A stretch of 64,000 nucleotides of DNA from Streptomyces guryensis. Lineage in GTDB: Bacteria; Actinomycetota; Actinomycetes; Streptomycetales; Streptomycetaceae. The notes below the pieces were generated by a model. It made no database searches and was not told the DNA's origin. It saw nothing but the letters and a program-made list of their open reading frames with translations. The DNA is taken from assembly GCF_021261325.1 (NCBI RefSeq), contig NZ_JAJSBI010000015.1, forward strand, positions 62,001 through 126,000, given 5' to 3'. Positions 17,386-27,679 of this stretch are shown one piece after another. Made by a program: the position numbers and the translations under genes. Position 1 is the first letter of the stretch. The number at the start of each line of letters is the position of its first letter.

Positions 17386-17780
17386 GCCGGCGCGACCGGC
17401 TCCGCAGGGGCCTCGGGCCGCTCGCCGGTGTACAGGCACTGCTCGGCCTCTGAGTCCTGCTGCTGCCGGACATCTTCTGGAAGCGGCGCCGGGTGTCGCT
17501 GCTCCCGCCGTACAACGAGCATCTGCTGCGGGACGTCGGCGGGGGCGGACCCGGCGCTCGCGGTGGTGCTGTGTGCGGCGGTCGTGGCGCTGGAGCGGCG
17601 GCTCGTCATCACCGCACTGGTGGCGTACCTGACCGCCTCTGTGCCTCATCCGGTGTTCCACGCCGGGCATTTTGGAGCCGTTGTCGGCCGGGAGCGGTGC
17701 GGGGTCGATGGCCTTGCTGGGGGCGGGGCCGGTGTGTCCGGCGGCGTTGCTGTGGCCGGCGGCGGACGGACGTCGCGGCC
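17382..17780 (+). pseudogene. decayed small membrane protein gene
   Basis: An ATG overlapping the SDR stop (ATGA at 17382-17385) opens a frame MSRRDRLRRGLGPLAGVQAL that hits an in-frame TGA at 17451-17453, where a Trp codon is expected. The same frame continues LLLPDIFWKRRRVSLLPPYN, then shifts frame near 17540 into ALAVVLCAAVVALERRLVI, and again near 17671 into EPLSAGSGAGSMALLG. Joined together these give one ~130-residue four-helix membrane protein. One nonsense change and two +1 shifts make it non-functional. The right end is approximate. A sequencing error could explain one lesion but hardly three. Confidence 0.75.
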
Positions 17781-17824
17781 TTCGCCGTGCCGGAGCCGGG
17801 CGCGTACCGCTCGGGACGCGCGGA

Positions 17825-19474
<1,650 letters not shown>

Positions 19475-19546
19475 GCCGGGATCCTTCCAGATCGACGGGA
19501 CCGGGCCGGGTCGAGCCCTGCGCCCGGGCGGCCAGTAATCCCCTAT

Positions 19547-19569
19547 CTATCAGGCAGGGTTCCTGATAG
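19547..19569. promoter_or_regulatory. palindromic operator between the ROK and MFS genes
   Basis: Perfect 8-bp inverted repeat CTATCAGG (19547-19554) and CCTGATAG (19562-19569) with a 7-bp spacer. It overlaps a TAGTTT -10-like box for the MFS gene. Position between divergent genes makes it the best candidate binding site for the ROK regulator. Confidence 0.65.
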
Positions 19570-19616
19570 TTTACGCGACGCCGGTGGGGACGTATGGGAA
19601 ACGGGAGGGGCCGAGA

Positions 19617-20828
19617 ATGAGCGACGTGGTCTACGACCTGCGCGAGGTGAGGCGGTCCCGGTACGCCGTGGCCGCCGTGTTCGCCGTGCACGGCGCCGTC
19701 ACCGGCTCGTTCGCGACCCGGGTCCCGTGGGTCCAGGACCATGCCTCGCTGAGTGCGGGAGAGCTGGGCTTCGCCCTCGCCTTCACGGCCTTCGGTGCGT
19801 CCTGCTCCATGCCGCTGGCCGGGAGGATCAGTCACCGTTTCGGCAGCCGTACGGCGTTGCGCGGCCTGATCGCGCTGTGGACGCTGTCCCTCGTCCTGCC
19901 GTCGCTGGCGCCGAACATGCTCACGCTGTGCCTGGCGATGTTCACGTACGGGGCGAGCGCGGGCATGGCCGACGTCGCGATGAACGCGCTCGGTGTCGAG
20001 GTGGAGCGGCTGCTCGGCAGGTCGATCATGTCGAGCCTGCACGGCATGTGGAGCGCGGGCGCACTGATCGGCTCGGCGGCCGGCACCCTCGCCGCGCACC
20101 TCGGTTCGGACGCGCGCCTGCACTTCGCGCTGGCGGCGGTCACCCTCACCCTGCTCGGTGTGGCGGCCTGCCGCTGGGTGCTCGACGTGCAGGCCACCGA
20201 GGACGAGGAGCCGCCGCCGAGGTTCGCGCTGCCGCCGAAGTCCGCGCTGCTGATCGGCACCGTCGGCTTCTGCGCGGTGTTCGCGGAGGGCGCGAGCCTC
20301 GACTGGTCGGCGGTCTACCTGCGGGTCCAGCTCGGCACCTCGGCGGGGCTGGCCGCCGCGTGCACGACCGGTTTCATGCTCACCATGGCGGTGGCCCGGC
20401 TCGTGGGCGACGTGGTGGTCAACCGCTTCGGCGCGGTCCGCACCGTACGGGCGAGCGGAGGACTGGCCGTCCTGGGCGGGCTGCTGATCGTCGTCGCGGG
20501 CCATCCGGCCGTGGCGATGGGCGGGTTCGCGCTGCTCGGCCTCGGCATCGCCGTCGTCGTACCGCTGTGCTTCGCGGCGGCCGGACGCAGCGGCCCGAAC
20601 CCGAGCCAGGCCATCGCGGGCGTCGCGACCATCACGTACACCTCGGGTCTGATAGCGCCCAGCCTGATCGGCGGGGTGGCGCAGGCGACGAGCCTGGTGG
20701 TGTCGTTCGTGCTGGTGACGGTCCTGGCGTGCGGCCTCGCGGCCTTCGCGGGCGTGCTGCGCACCGGCGACCGCAGCCGCCCGGAGGCCGGCCGGCCGAG
20801 CGTGGCGGTTCCCGACCCGCGGCCCTGA
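19617..20828 (+). CDS. MFS transporter
   Basis: A 403-residue, 12-helix major facilitator. The first helix VAAVFAVHGAVTGSFATRVPW, the loop GRISHRFGSRTALRG (motif A-like) after helix 2, and SAGLAAACTTGFMLTMAVARLVGD in the second half are typical of the small fucose/YbjJ-like MFS subgroup. The ATG at 19617 has a GGGAGGGG ribosome site; the earlier start at 19584 has none. Being divergent from a ROK regulator suggests a sugar or sugar-derived substrate; this is inference. Confidence 0.85.
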   Translation: MSDVVYDLREVRRSRYAVAAVFAVHGAVTGSFATRVPWVQDHASLSAGELGFALAFTAFGASCSMPLAGRISHRFGSRTALRGLIALWTLSLVLPSLAPNMLTLCLAMFTYGASAGMADVAMNALGVEVERLLGRSIMSSLHGMWSAGALIGSAAGTLAAHLGSDARLHFALAAVTLTLLGVAACRWVLDVQATEDEEPPPRFALPPKSALLIGTVGFCAVFAEGASLDWSAVYLRVQLGTSAGLAAACTTGFMLTMAVARLVGDVVVNRFGAVRTVRASGGLAVLGGLLIVVAGHPAVAMGGFALLGLGIAVVVPLCFAAAGRSGPNPSQAIAGVATITYTSGLIAPSLIGGVAQATSLVVSFVLVTVLACGLAAFAGVLRTGDRSRPEAGRPSVAVPDPRP

Positions 20829-20975
20829 ACCGCTCGCTCCCCGACGCGGGACGCATCGTCTCGGCCCACGCACCTCACCATGGAAAATCCTGGGTGCCGG
20901 GAGGAAGGGTGGGGCCCTCCGCCCTGAACGGACACCCACAGGCCCCGGCCCGAAGGACTTGCGGAGGGAACCCGG

Positions 20976-21361
20976 TCAGCCCGCTACCGAGTCCAGTTGC
21001 TCGGCCGCCGGGCGCAGCTCCCAGAGGTCACCGCCGGGTGACGTCTCCAGCTTCGGGACGGCCTGCCGCGCCGCCTTGTCCCCCGCGTCCGCAGCCGCGC
21101 GCACGACGTCGCTCGCCGCGAACCGGTGGAACTCCAGCTCCGGACGCGGCCATGGGGAAGCCTCCGTCGCGGCGGGCAGCAGATAGTCCACGGCCTTGAA
21201 CAGCCCCTGCCCGTCCGGCCCTTGACAAGCCCACAGGTTCACACCGACGTGCCGGCCGATCGCCGCGAGCCGGGTGTACGTGAGCAGGTCGAAGGTCGAG
21301 TAGTGCCGGCTCCGCGTCCTCGTGAGCTTCTGCGGCCGGCTGCCGTCGGCCGCGATTGCGT
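20976..21361 (-). pseudogene. 3' fragment of an alginate lyase-like gene
   Basis: An open frame without a start reads TRTRSRHYSTFDLLTYTRLA, GRHVGVNLWACQGPDGQG and ends in LRPAAEQLDSVAG. This is recognisable as the last ~125 residues of a PL5-like alginate lyase domain. The missing N-terminal part should lie at higher coordinates, but the sequence changes near 21,360 to the end of an unrelated permease on the other strand. The catalytic portion is lost, so it is a remnant. Confidence 0.75.
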
Positions 21362-21592
21362 GATGGCCGCGACCCGCGTCTACTCGTGCCCCTCGCGGCG
21401 GGCATCATCATCGGCGTCGGCAACGTCTCGATGAAGTTCACCGACAACTTCTCCCTCAGTGGCATCGCGCTCGGCACCCTGGTCGTCATCACTGGCTACC
21501 AGACCCTGCGCGCCTTCGCGCCCGCGCATCTCAAGACCCAGCAGCCGCTCCTGGACGAGGGCACGTCCTCCTACGACGACGCCAAGTCATAG
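21362..21592 (+). pseudogene. 3' fragment of a nucleobase (uracil/xanthine) permease
   Basis: The frame reads DGRDPRLLVPLAAGIIIGVG, NFSLSGIALGTLVVITGYQ and ends in SSYDDAKS before TAG at 21590. These are the last two helices and tail of an NCS2-type permease, about 75 of ~470 residues. Its 5' part is missing where the alginate lyase remnant begins. Its last 22 bp overlap the convergent GH6 gene. Confidence 0.72.
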
Positions 21593-22761
21593 GCGTACGA
21601 CGGGCTGAACGTGCCCGGCGTCCCCTTGCAGCCGTCCGACTCCCCCGGCAGCTTCACCCACAGATAGGCGTCGATGCGCGCCTCGCCGGTGCTGAGCGTG
21701 GGCGCCCGGCCGATCCTGCGTCCCGCCGGGTCGCACCACTCGCCGTCGGCCGGGGCGCCGTTGCCGTTGCGGCTGGTGTCGATGACGGCGCCCAGGCCGG
21801 CGGGGCCGCCGAGTGCGGCGAGGACCTGGCGGTCGTAGCCGATCTCGTCGGACGTCGTGTGGAAGTTGGAGACGTTGCTGAAGATCCCGTCGGAGGAGGC
21901 GGCCGTGCCGGCGCCCGCCTTCTTCAGCAGCGCCGCCTGCTGCGCGGCCGGGTTCCAGCCGGAGTGCCCGGCGTCGTAGTAGACCCGCGCCTCGGAGTCC
22001 GCGGCCTTGAGGACGCGGCCCGCTCGGGCCAGCGCGGCGAAGCGGTCGGCGCGGGCACGGTCGGAGAGGCAGTCGGACTGGGCTATGGAGTCGGGCTCCA
22101 GGACGACGACGACCTCGCCGGAGCCGAGCCCCGCCGCGAACCTGTCGATCCAGGCGTCGTACGCGGCGAGGTCGGGTGCCCCGCCTTGGGAGGCGCCCCC
22201 GCAGTCGCGGCCGGGGATCGCGTACGGCACGACGACGGGCACCCGGCCCTGTGCCGCGGCGTCCGACGTGACCGCGTGGACGCGGGAGGTGATGGTCACC
22301 GGTGTGTAGTCGGCGAACCACACGGCGGCCGGCTGGTCGGCGATACGGGACTCTATGACCGGCGTGCGCGGATCGCCCGGGTTGGCGCGGACCCAGTCGA
22401 GCACCTTCGAGTCGGAGTGCCGGTAGAGGAGAGCGGCGGACACCGCGGCGGGCTGCTGCTTCTGCTGCGTCCTGGCGGGCGACGCACTGGCCGGCCTGGA
22501 TGAACTCGGCGTCGCGGAAGCGGACTTGGTGGCCCTGCCCGAAGCGGTGGGCAGCACCGGCAGCTGCCCGACCCGCGGCAAACCGGTCACCTCTGGCTTC
22601 GCCTGCTCGGAGCCACTTCCGGCGTCGAGCGCCGACATCATGCCGGTCGCGGTGCCGACGGCGACCACGACGGAGGCCGCCGCCACCATGGCGCCACGCC
22701 GGTTGGCCCGCCTGCGCTCGGCCCTGCGTGCGGCCAGGCGCTGCGCGCGTAAGCCTGACAC
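21571..22761 (-). CDS. exported glycoside hydrolase family 6 protein
   Basis: A 396-residue protein starting at a GTG (22761) with a GGGGGGAG ribosome site. An Arg-rich N-terminus and one hydrophobic segment (MVAAASVVVAVGTATGMM) form a signal peptide or anchor. A Ser/Ala/Pro linker runs to ~110. The GH6 catalytic domain follows: WFADYTPVTI, VVVPYAIPGRDCGG, VVLEPDSIAQSDC (general acid Asp), YYDAGHSGW, SNFHTTSDEIGY and EWCDPAGRRIG. The family cleaves beta-1,4-glucan. It is monocistronic, and its tail overlaps the permease remnant by 22 bp. Confidence 0.92.
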   Translation of the reverse strand: MSGLRAQRLAARRAERRRANRRGAMVAAASVVVAVGTATGMMSALDAGSGSEQAKPEVTGLPRVGQLPVLPTASGRATKSASATPSSSRPASASPARTQQKQQPAAVSAALLYRHSDSKVLDWVRANPGDPRTPVIESRIADQPAAVWFADYTPVTITSRVHAVTSDAAAQGRVPVVVPYAIPGRDCGGASQGGAPDLAAYDAWIDRFAAGLGSGEVVVVLEPDSIAQSDCLSDRARADRFAALARAGRVLKAADSEARVYYDAGHSGWNPAAQQAALLKKAGAGTAASSDGIFSNVSNFHTTSDEIGYDRQVLAALGGPAGLGAVIDTSRNGNGAPADGEWCDPAGRRIGRAPTLSTGEARIDAYLWVKLPGESDGCKGTPGTFSPSYAYDLASS

Positions 22762-22851
22762 AGTGCTGCTCCCCCCACTCCGTTCCCCCGTTCTGGGGAA
22801 GCGCCGGGCCCGCCGACACTCCCGTCAGCCTAGGACTGGGACCCTTCCCCC

Positions 22852-23538
22852 ATGGCGCAATTGGAACAGTTCACCACTTCTGTAGACGCAGTCGTCTCCC
22901 GGATGCGCGCCCTCGACGCGGCCCTGCCCGAACGGGACGGTGTCGCGGTCTTCAACCGCGTCTACCTCACCGTCACCGAGGCCGTCGACCGGAGCATCGA
23001 CGCCCATCGGTTCGCGGACGCGCGGGCGGCGGTGACGCTGGACGTACGGTTCGCGGAGCGCTACCTCGCCGCCGTCGACGCGGTCGCCGCCGAGCGGCGC
23101 CCGCCGGCCTGCTGGCGGCCCCTGTTCCAGCTCCGCCGCCATCCCGGAGTACGCCCCCTTCAGTTCGCGCTGGCGGGCATCAATGCGCACATCGGCCACG
23201 ACCTGGCGCTCGCCGTCGTGGACAGTTGCCGTACGTTGGACTGCGAACCGGCCGAACTGGAGGACGAGTTCGATCGCGTCGGCGACCTCCTCGTCTCGCT
23301 GGAGGAGCACATCCGCGAAGACCTGATGCCCGGCCCCGACCTCCTCCAGATCGCCGACCCGCTCACCCATCTGCTCGGCGCGTGGAGTCTGGAGCGGGCC
23401 CGGGACGCCACCTGGACCGCGGCGCGGGCGCTGTGGGCCCTGCGCGGACTGCCCGAGGTCGCCGTTGAGTTCACCGAACGGCTGGATACGGCCGTGGGCT
23501 TCGCAGGCCGCATGTTGCTCACGCCGCTCTCAAGTTAG
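22852..23538 (+). CDS. DUF5995 family protein
   Basis: A 228-residue soluble helical protein with the motifs DGVAVFNRVYLTVTEAV, FQLRRHPGVRPLQFALAGINAHIGHDLALA and DEFDRV, which I recognise from the DUF5995 family of actinobacteria. The conserved NAHI.HDL histidines could bind metal; this is inference. It is divergent from the GH6 gene and 34 bp ahead of the LLM oxidoreductase, so an operon with the latter is likely. Function unknown. Confidence 0.8.
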   Translation: MAQLEQFTTSVDAVVSRMRALDAALPERDGVAVFNRVYLTVTEAVDRSIDAHRFADARAAVTLDVRFAERYLAAVDAVAAERRPPACWRPLFQLRRHPGVRPLQFALAGINAHIGHDLALAVVDSCRTLDCEPAELEDEFDRVGDLLVSLEEHIREDLMPGPDLLQIADPLTHLLGAWSLERARDATWTAARALWALRGLPEVAVEFTERLDTAVGFAGRMLLTPLSS

Positions 23539-23572
23539 GTTGACTGTTGAACCGACGCAAAGGAGCGGACAC

Positions 23573-24502
23573 ATGGCCATCCGGCTGGGACTGAGCCTTC
23601 CCCAAGCGCGGCAGTACGACATCGGACGCGATGTGCCCGACGTGGCACGCACCGCCGAACAGATCGGCTACCAGAGCCTGTGGGTCTACGAGCGCGCGCT
23701 CTTCCCCGAACCCGCGACCCAGGGTCTGTACGGCGTCGAGGGCCTGCCATGGCCCGACGTGTACCGGGGCGTGCCGGACCCCCTGGTGACGCTGGCCCTG
23801 GCCACCGCGGCGACGGAGCGGGCCCGGCTCGGCACCAGCATCCTGGTGGCCCCGCTGCACAACCCCTTCCAGCTGGCCAAGTCGCTCGCCACGCTGGATG
23901 CGGCCGGCGGCGGCCGGGTGCTGGCGGGCCTCGGCACGGGCTGGTCGCTCGACGAGTACGCGGCCGCGGGCGTGGCACCGTTCGAGGAGCGGGGCCGGGT
24001 CCTGGACGAGATCATCGACGTCTGCCGGGCCGTGTGGGGCCCGGACCCGGTGACATGCGACGGCCGGATCACCAAGATCGCCTCTGCCGTGGTCGGACCC
24101 AAGCCCGCCCGCCCCATCCCTATCCTGCTGCCCACCAACAGCAGGAAGGCGATGACCCGGCTCGTCGACCGCGCCGACGGCTGGATGCCGATCGCCATGG
24201 GTGCCGAGCAACTGGCGGCGCAGTGGCGTCAGTTGCAGGACCTGGCGGCCGAGCGCGGCCGCACCGAGCCGATCGAGACGGTGGTGCGGGTGAACCCCCG
24301 GTACACGCCCAAGGCGTACGACGGGGCCGACCGCTCGCCGTTCCAGGGCAGCGTCGCCCAGATCGTCGAGGACCTCGCAGCACATGCCGGGAGCGGCCTC
24401 GACGAGTTCTTCTTCGAGTTCCAGGGCGGCGCGCGGGACGCCCAGGAGCTGAAGGACGTGGCCGCCGAGGTCTACGAGGCCGTGCGCGCCGCCGGGATCT
24501 AG
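23573..24502 (+). CDS. LLM-class F420-dependent oxidoreductase
   Basis: A 309-residue luciferase-like monooxygenase fold (TIM barrel): IRLGLSLPQARQYD at the start, IGYQSLWVYER, TERARLGTSILVAP and the loop GLGTGWSLDEYAAAGV. Members use reduced F420 or FMN on diverse substrates. The ATG at 23573 has an AAGGAG site 8 bp upstream. Its stop shares a CTAG tetramer with the stop of the convergent amine oxidase gene (24499-24502). Confidence 0.88.
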   Translation: MAIRLGLSLPQARQYDIGRDVPDVARTAEQIGYQSLWVYERALFPEPATQGLYGVEGLPWPDVYRGVPDPLVTLALATAATERARLGTSILVAPLHNPFQLAKSLATLDAAGGGRVLAGLGTGWSLDEYAAAGVAPFEERGRVLDEIIDVCRAVWGPDPVTCDGRITKIASAVVGPKPARPIPILLPTNSRKAMTRLVDRADGWMPIAMGAEQLAAQWRQLQDLAAERGRTEPIETVVRVNPRYTPKAYDGADRSPFQGSVAQIVEDLAAHAGSGLDEFFFEFQGGARDAQELKDVAAEVYEAVRAAGI

Positions 24503-26199
24503 TCCTCCGGCAGCTCGACCGGCGCGATCTCGTCGTACACGTCGCCCGGCCCCGGGTTGGTCGCGTCGGTCTCGCCGCCGAAGTGGTGCATGACGCCCCA
24601 GACCGCGTTGAGCGCGGTCTGGATCGCGCCCTCGGCCCAGCCCGCCGTCCAGGAGATGTCGTCGCCGGCGAGGAAGATGCCCCGCTTGTCCTCGGGCAGC
24701 CGGTCCTGCATGAAGTGCGTGAACAGACGCCGCTGGTAGCGGTAGTGGCCGGGCAGGTTGGCCTTGAACGCGCCCATGAAGTAGGGCTCGTTCTCCCAGG
24801 ACACGGTCACCGGGCTGCCGATGACGTGCTTCCTGATGTCGACCTTCGGGTAGATCTCGCCGAGCGACTTCAGCATGACCTCCATCCGCTCGTTCGCGGA
24901 CAGCGGCAGCCACTTCAGGCTGTCGTCGCACCAGGTGTAGGAGAGGCAGATGACAGCGGGCCGGTCCGGGCCGTCGTCGAGGAGGTAGGTTCCACGCGTC
25001 ATCCGGTCGGTGAGCGTCATCGACATGACGTCCCGGCCCGTCTCCTCGTCCTTGTCGAGCCAGAACGGGCGGTCGACGGGAACGAAGAGCTTCGAGCTCT
25101 CCATGTAGTGGGTGCGCTCGATGGCGGTCCAGTGGTCGATCGGGAAGAGCGAGTCGTCGCAGGCGATCTTCGACAGCAGCATCCAGGACTGGGCGGTGAA
25201 GACCGCCGCCCGGTAGGTGCGGATGTCGCCGTTCGCGTCGGTCACGGTGATCCGGTTGCCCGCCGTGCGGTGCAGCCGGGTCACGGCCGGGCGGGGCTCG
25301 CCGTCCACGTGCAGGGACTTGAGGGACGTCCCGTACGGCCAGTGGACGATCTTCTCGGGCTCGCGCTCCCAGAGCCGCAGCGGCAGCTGCTGGCTGCCGC
25401 CGACGATGCCGCGGTGGTGGTCGTCGGCCTCGGTGTAGACGACCCGCAGGATCTCCAGGATGGAGTTGGGGAAGTCGGTGTCCCAGCCGCCCGTGCCGAA
25501 GCCGACCTGGCCGAAGATCTCGCGGTGGCGGAAGGACCTGAAGGCCTCGGAGTCGCAGAGGAAGCCGTAGAAGGTCTGGTTGTCGAGCTTCTCGACCAGC
25601 TTCGCCCAGATCTCGCGGATGCGCGGCACGTCACGCTCGCGCAGGGCACGGTTCATGTCGGAGAAGTCGGCGCCCTCTTCGAGGCACTTGTTCCACGCCT
25701 CGGCCACATCGCGGTAGACCTGCGGCAGGTCGTCGGCCGTCTCGGCGTAGTGCGACTCCCCCTTGAGGTCGACGACCGTCGAAGGGGTCGCCTCGGCAAG
25801 GGGGTTGGGGAACGGCCGGGTCTCGAGTCCCGCCAGGTCGATGTAGTGCTGGAGGGCGGTCGAGGACGGCGGAAAGCGCATCGCGCCCATCTCGGCGGTG
25901 AGGGACGGGTCGCAGCCCTCGAAGCCCACGGTCCTCAGACGCCCGCCGATCCGGTCGGCCTCGTACACGACCGGCTTGAGGCCCATCTTCATCAGCTCGT
26001 AGGCGGCCACGATGCCGGAGAGCCCGCCGCCGATGACGGCGACCTCGGCGCCGTGCTCGGTGGCCGGTATCTGGCCGAGTCCCGCCGGATGCGCGAGGAA
26101 GTCGTCGTACGCGTACGGGAAGTCCGGGCCGAACATGGTGATCGGCGGCAGCTGCTGCTCGTCTGCGTGCTCGACGGCGTTGGGCACGGTGGACGTCAT
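24499..26199 (-). CDS. flavin-containing amine oxidase
   Basis: A 566-residue FAD enzyme. The dinucleotide-binding motif VIGGGLSGIVAAYELMKMG starts near residue 54, with the GG-doublet motif RIGGRLRT after it, and the C-terminal FAD motif IFLAGDDISWTAGWAEGAIQ lies near 520. Size and the E-M-G-A-M-R-F-P segment place it with the L-amino-acid/tryptophan 2-monooxygenase-like amine oxidases. The next gene in the operon (47 bp upstream) encodes a nitrilase-fold hydrolase, which suggests amino acid to amide to acid conversion. Confidence 0.87.
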   Translation of the reverse strand: MTSTVPNAVEHADEQQLPPITMFGPDFPYAYDDFLAHPAGLGQIPATEHGAEVAVIGGGLSGIVAAYELMKMGLKPVVYEADRIGGRLRTVGFEGCDPSLTAEMGAMRFPPSSTALQHYIDLAGLETRPFPNPLAEATPSTVVDLKGESHYAETADDLPQVYRDVAEAWNKCLEEGADFSDMNRALRERDVPRIREIWAKLVEKLDNQTFYGFLCDSEAFRSFRHREIFGQVGFGTGGWDTDFPNSILEILRVVYTEADDHHRGIVGGSQQLPLRLWEREPEKIVHWPYGTSLKSLHVDGEPRPAVTRLHRTAGNRITVTDANGDIRTYRAAVFTAQSWMLLSKIACDDSLFPIDHWTAIERTHYMESSKLFVPVDRPFWLDKDEETGRDVMSMTLTDRMTRGTYLLDDGPDRPAVICLSYTWCDDSLKWLPLSANERMEVMLKSLGEIYPKVDIRKHVIGSPVTVSWENEPYFMGAFKANLPGHYRYQRRLFTHFMQDRLPEDKRGIFLAGDDISWTAGWAEGAIQTALNAVWGVMHHFGGETDATNPGPGDVYDEIAPVELPED

Positions 26200-26246
26200 G
26201 GGGTACGGACTCCTTGCACGGAAAGTACGAGTACGGGGTGAGGGGT

Positions 26247-27035
26247 TCAGACGAGGGCCCCGTAGAGGCCGGGGCGGCGGTCCTCCAGATACGGGTTCGC
26301 CTCGCGGGAGGCTGCGAGGAAGGCGGGGTCGGCGTCGGCGAAGACCAGCTCCTCGCCGCGTCCGGCGCGGGCGCGGGCGACCCCGTCGGGACCGGCCAGC
26401 GCGGAGAGGCCGACGAAGTCGAACTCCCCCTCCCGGCCGATCCGGTTGACGTACGCGACGTACATCTGGTTCTCGAAGGCGCGCACCGGGATCATGGACT
26501 CGGCGACGAACTGGAAGGGGTGCATCTGCGCCGTCGGCACGACGAGGAGGTCGGTGCCGGCCAGGGCGTGGGCGCGGACGTTCTCCGGGAACTCGACGTC
26601 GTAGCAGATCATGAGGCCGACGGTGAGCCCGCCGAGCTCGGCCTGGACGACCGGCTGCTCGCCCGGCGTGAAGTGGTCGCGCTCGAAGCAGCCGAAGAGG
26701 TGGGTCTTGCGGTAGTTCGCCAGGCGAATGCCCTCGGCGGAGATCATCTGCGCGGAGTTGAAGACGCTCTCGCCGTCCCGCTCCGGATACCCGTACGCGA
26801 TCGCGAGCCCGTGCCGTCCGGCGATGTCGGCGATCGCGTCCGCACAGGCGCCGTCTGCGGTCTCGGCGAGGTGGCCGATGTCGTCGCCGATCGCGTACCC
26901 GGTCAGGAACATCTCCGGCGCGGCCAGCAGCAAGGCACCCGCGGCAGCGGCACGCCCGGCAGCCGCGTCGAGCACCTTGAGGTTCTCGGCAACGGACCCG
27001 GGACGACCGGAGCTCTGGAGCAGGGCGGTACGCAT
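26247..27035 (-). CDS. carbon-nitrogen hydrolase (nitrilase superfamily)
   Basis: A 262-residue amidase with the complete catalytic set: Glu in LLAAPEMFLTGY (~41), Lys in YRKTHLF (~109) and Cys in GLMICYDVEFPE (~144). The amidase/carbamoylase branch hydrolyses amides or N-carbamoyl compounds. It precedes the amine oxidase gene by 47 bp on the same strand. If the oxidase releases an aryl- or alkylacetamide, this enzyme could free the acid, as in the indole-3-acetamide route; this is inference. Confidence 0.87.
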   Translation of the reverse strand: MRTALLQSSGRPGSVAENLKVLDAAAGRAAAAGALLLAAPEMFLTGYAIGDDIGHLAETADGACADAIADIAGRHGLAIAYGYPERDGESVFNSAQMISAEGIRLANYRKTHLFGCFERDHFTPGEQPVVQAELGGLTVGLMICYDVEFPENVRAHALAGTDLLVVPTAQMHPFQFVAESMIPVRAFENQMYVAYVNRIGREGEFDFVGLSALAGPDGVARARAGRGEELVFADADPAFLAASREANPYLEDRRPGLYGALV

Positions 27036-27198
27036 GCGTGTTCCTCAGCGGTACGGGGGGGTTCTGGGGGCCACTCCGACGGTACGGTCGCGGGGCCGGG
27101 CCCAGCAAGAAGAACCCGTTGCGCGCTGGTGAGCGGTTCGTTGCGTACTCCACCGGCTCGACGGCGATTCGTTGCGCCTCTTCAGCCGCCGGGTCCCG

Positions 27199-27280
27199 CA
27201 GCGCGCCTGTAGGAGCGCGGGGCTGTGGCGATATGCGGCTCCGCCGCGTGGGCGCGACCAGCCACGACGCACCGGCAGAG
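27199..27280 (+). repeat. dispersed Streptomyces intergenic repeat, copy 2
   Basis: Begins GCGCGCCTGTAGGAGCGCGG, continues GCGGCTCCGCCGCGTGGGCG and ends near GCCACGACGCACC. It is the same element as the minus-strand copy at 7642-7725. It lies in the 266-bp gap between the nitrilase and conservon-type operons. Confidence 0.75.
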
Positions 27281-27301
27281 GACCGACGACCCCACGCAGC
27301 G

Positions 27302-27679
27302 CTAAATTTCCCGCAACCGCTCAATAATCTCCCGCAGCAATCCGGGATCGTCCGCGGGCCCGCCCGCCCCCACGCGCCGCGGCGCATCAACCCGCACCAG
27401 CCCGGCCTGGGCCAGATCCCCCAACAGCACCCGCAGCACCGTCAGCGGCAGATCCGCATCCGCGGCGAGCTCGACCACCGGCCGAGACCGATGCCGCACC
27501 AGCGCGAGCAGCGCGGCGCCGGCGTGGTCGACACCCGGCAGCGCCTCGCCGTACACAGCCGTGACCTGCGACATCAGGTCGATGTGATGCCGGCCGGAAG
27601 GCCGGGTCCGCCCGCGTGTGACGGTGTACGGCCGCACCATCGCCCCGGTCTCGTCCTCGTACCAGTGCTCGTCGCTCAC
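27302..27679 (-). CDS. DUF742 family protein (CvnC-like)
   Basis: A 125-residue protein with a winged-helix-like fold: VRPYTVTRGRT near the N-terminus, then ALVRHRSRPVVELAADADLPLTVLRVLLGDLAQAGLV. DUF742 proteins are the third component of Streptomyces conservons. The GTG start at 27679 overlaps the kinase stop by 4 bp. The roadblock protein and GTPase that usually complete a conservon are absent on both sides. Confidence 0.9.
   Translation of the reverse strand: MSDEHWYEDETGAMVRPYTVTRGRTRPSGRHHIDLMSQVTAVYGEALPGVDHAGAALLALVRHRSRPVVELAADADLPLTVLRVLLGDLAQAGLVRVDAPRRVGAGGPADDPGLLREIIERLREI

Noticed and set aside
24499..27390. A single 963-residue fusion of the amine oxidase with an upstream domain
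   Set aside because: The upstream part is the shadow of the nitrilase-type gene. The oxidase starts at 26199 with MTSTVPNAV.
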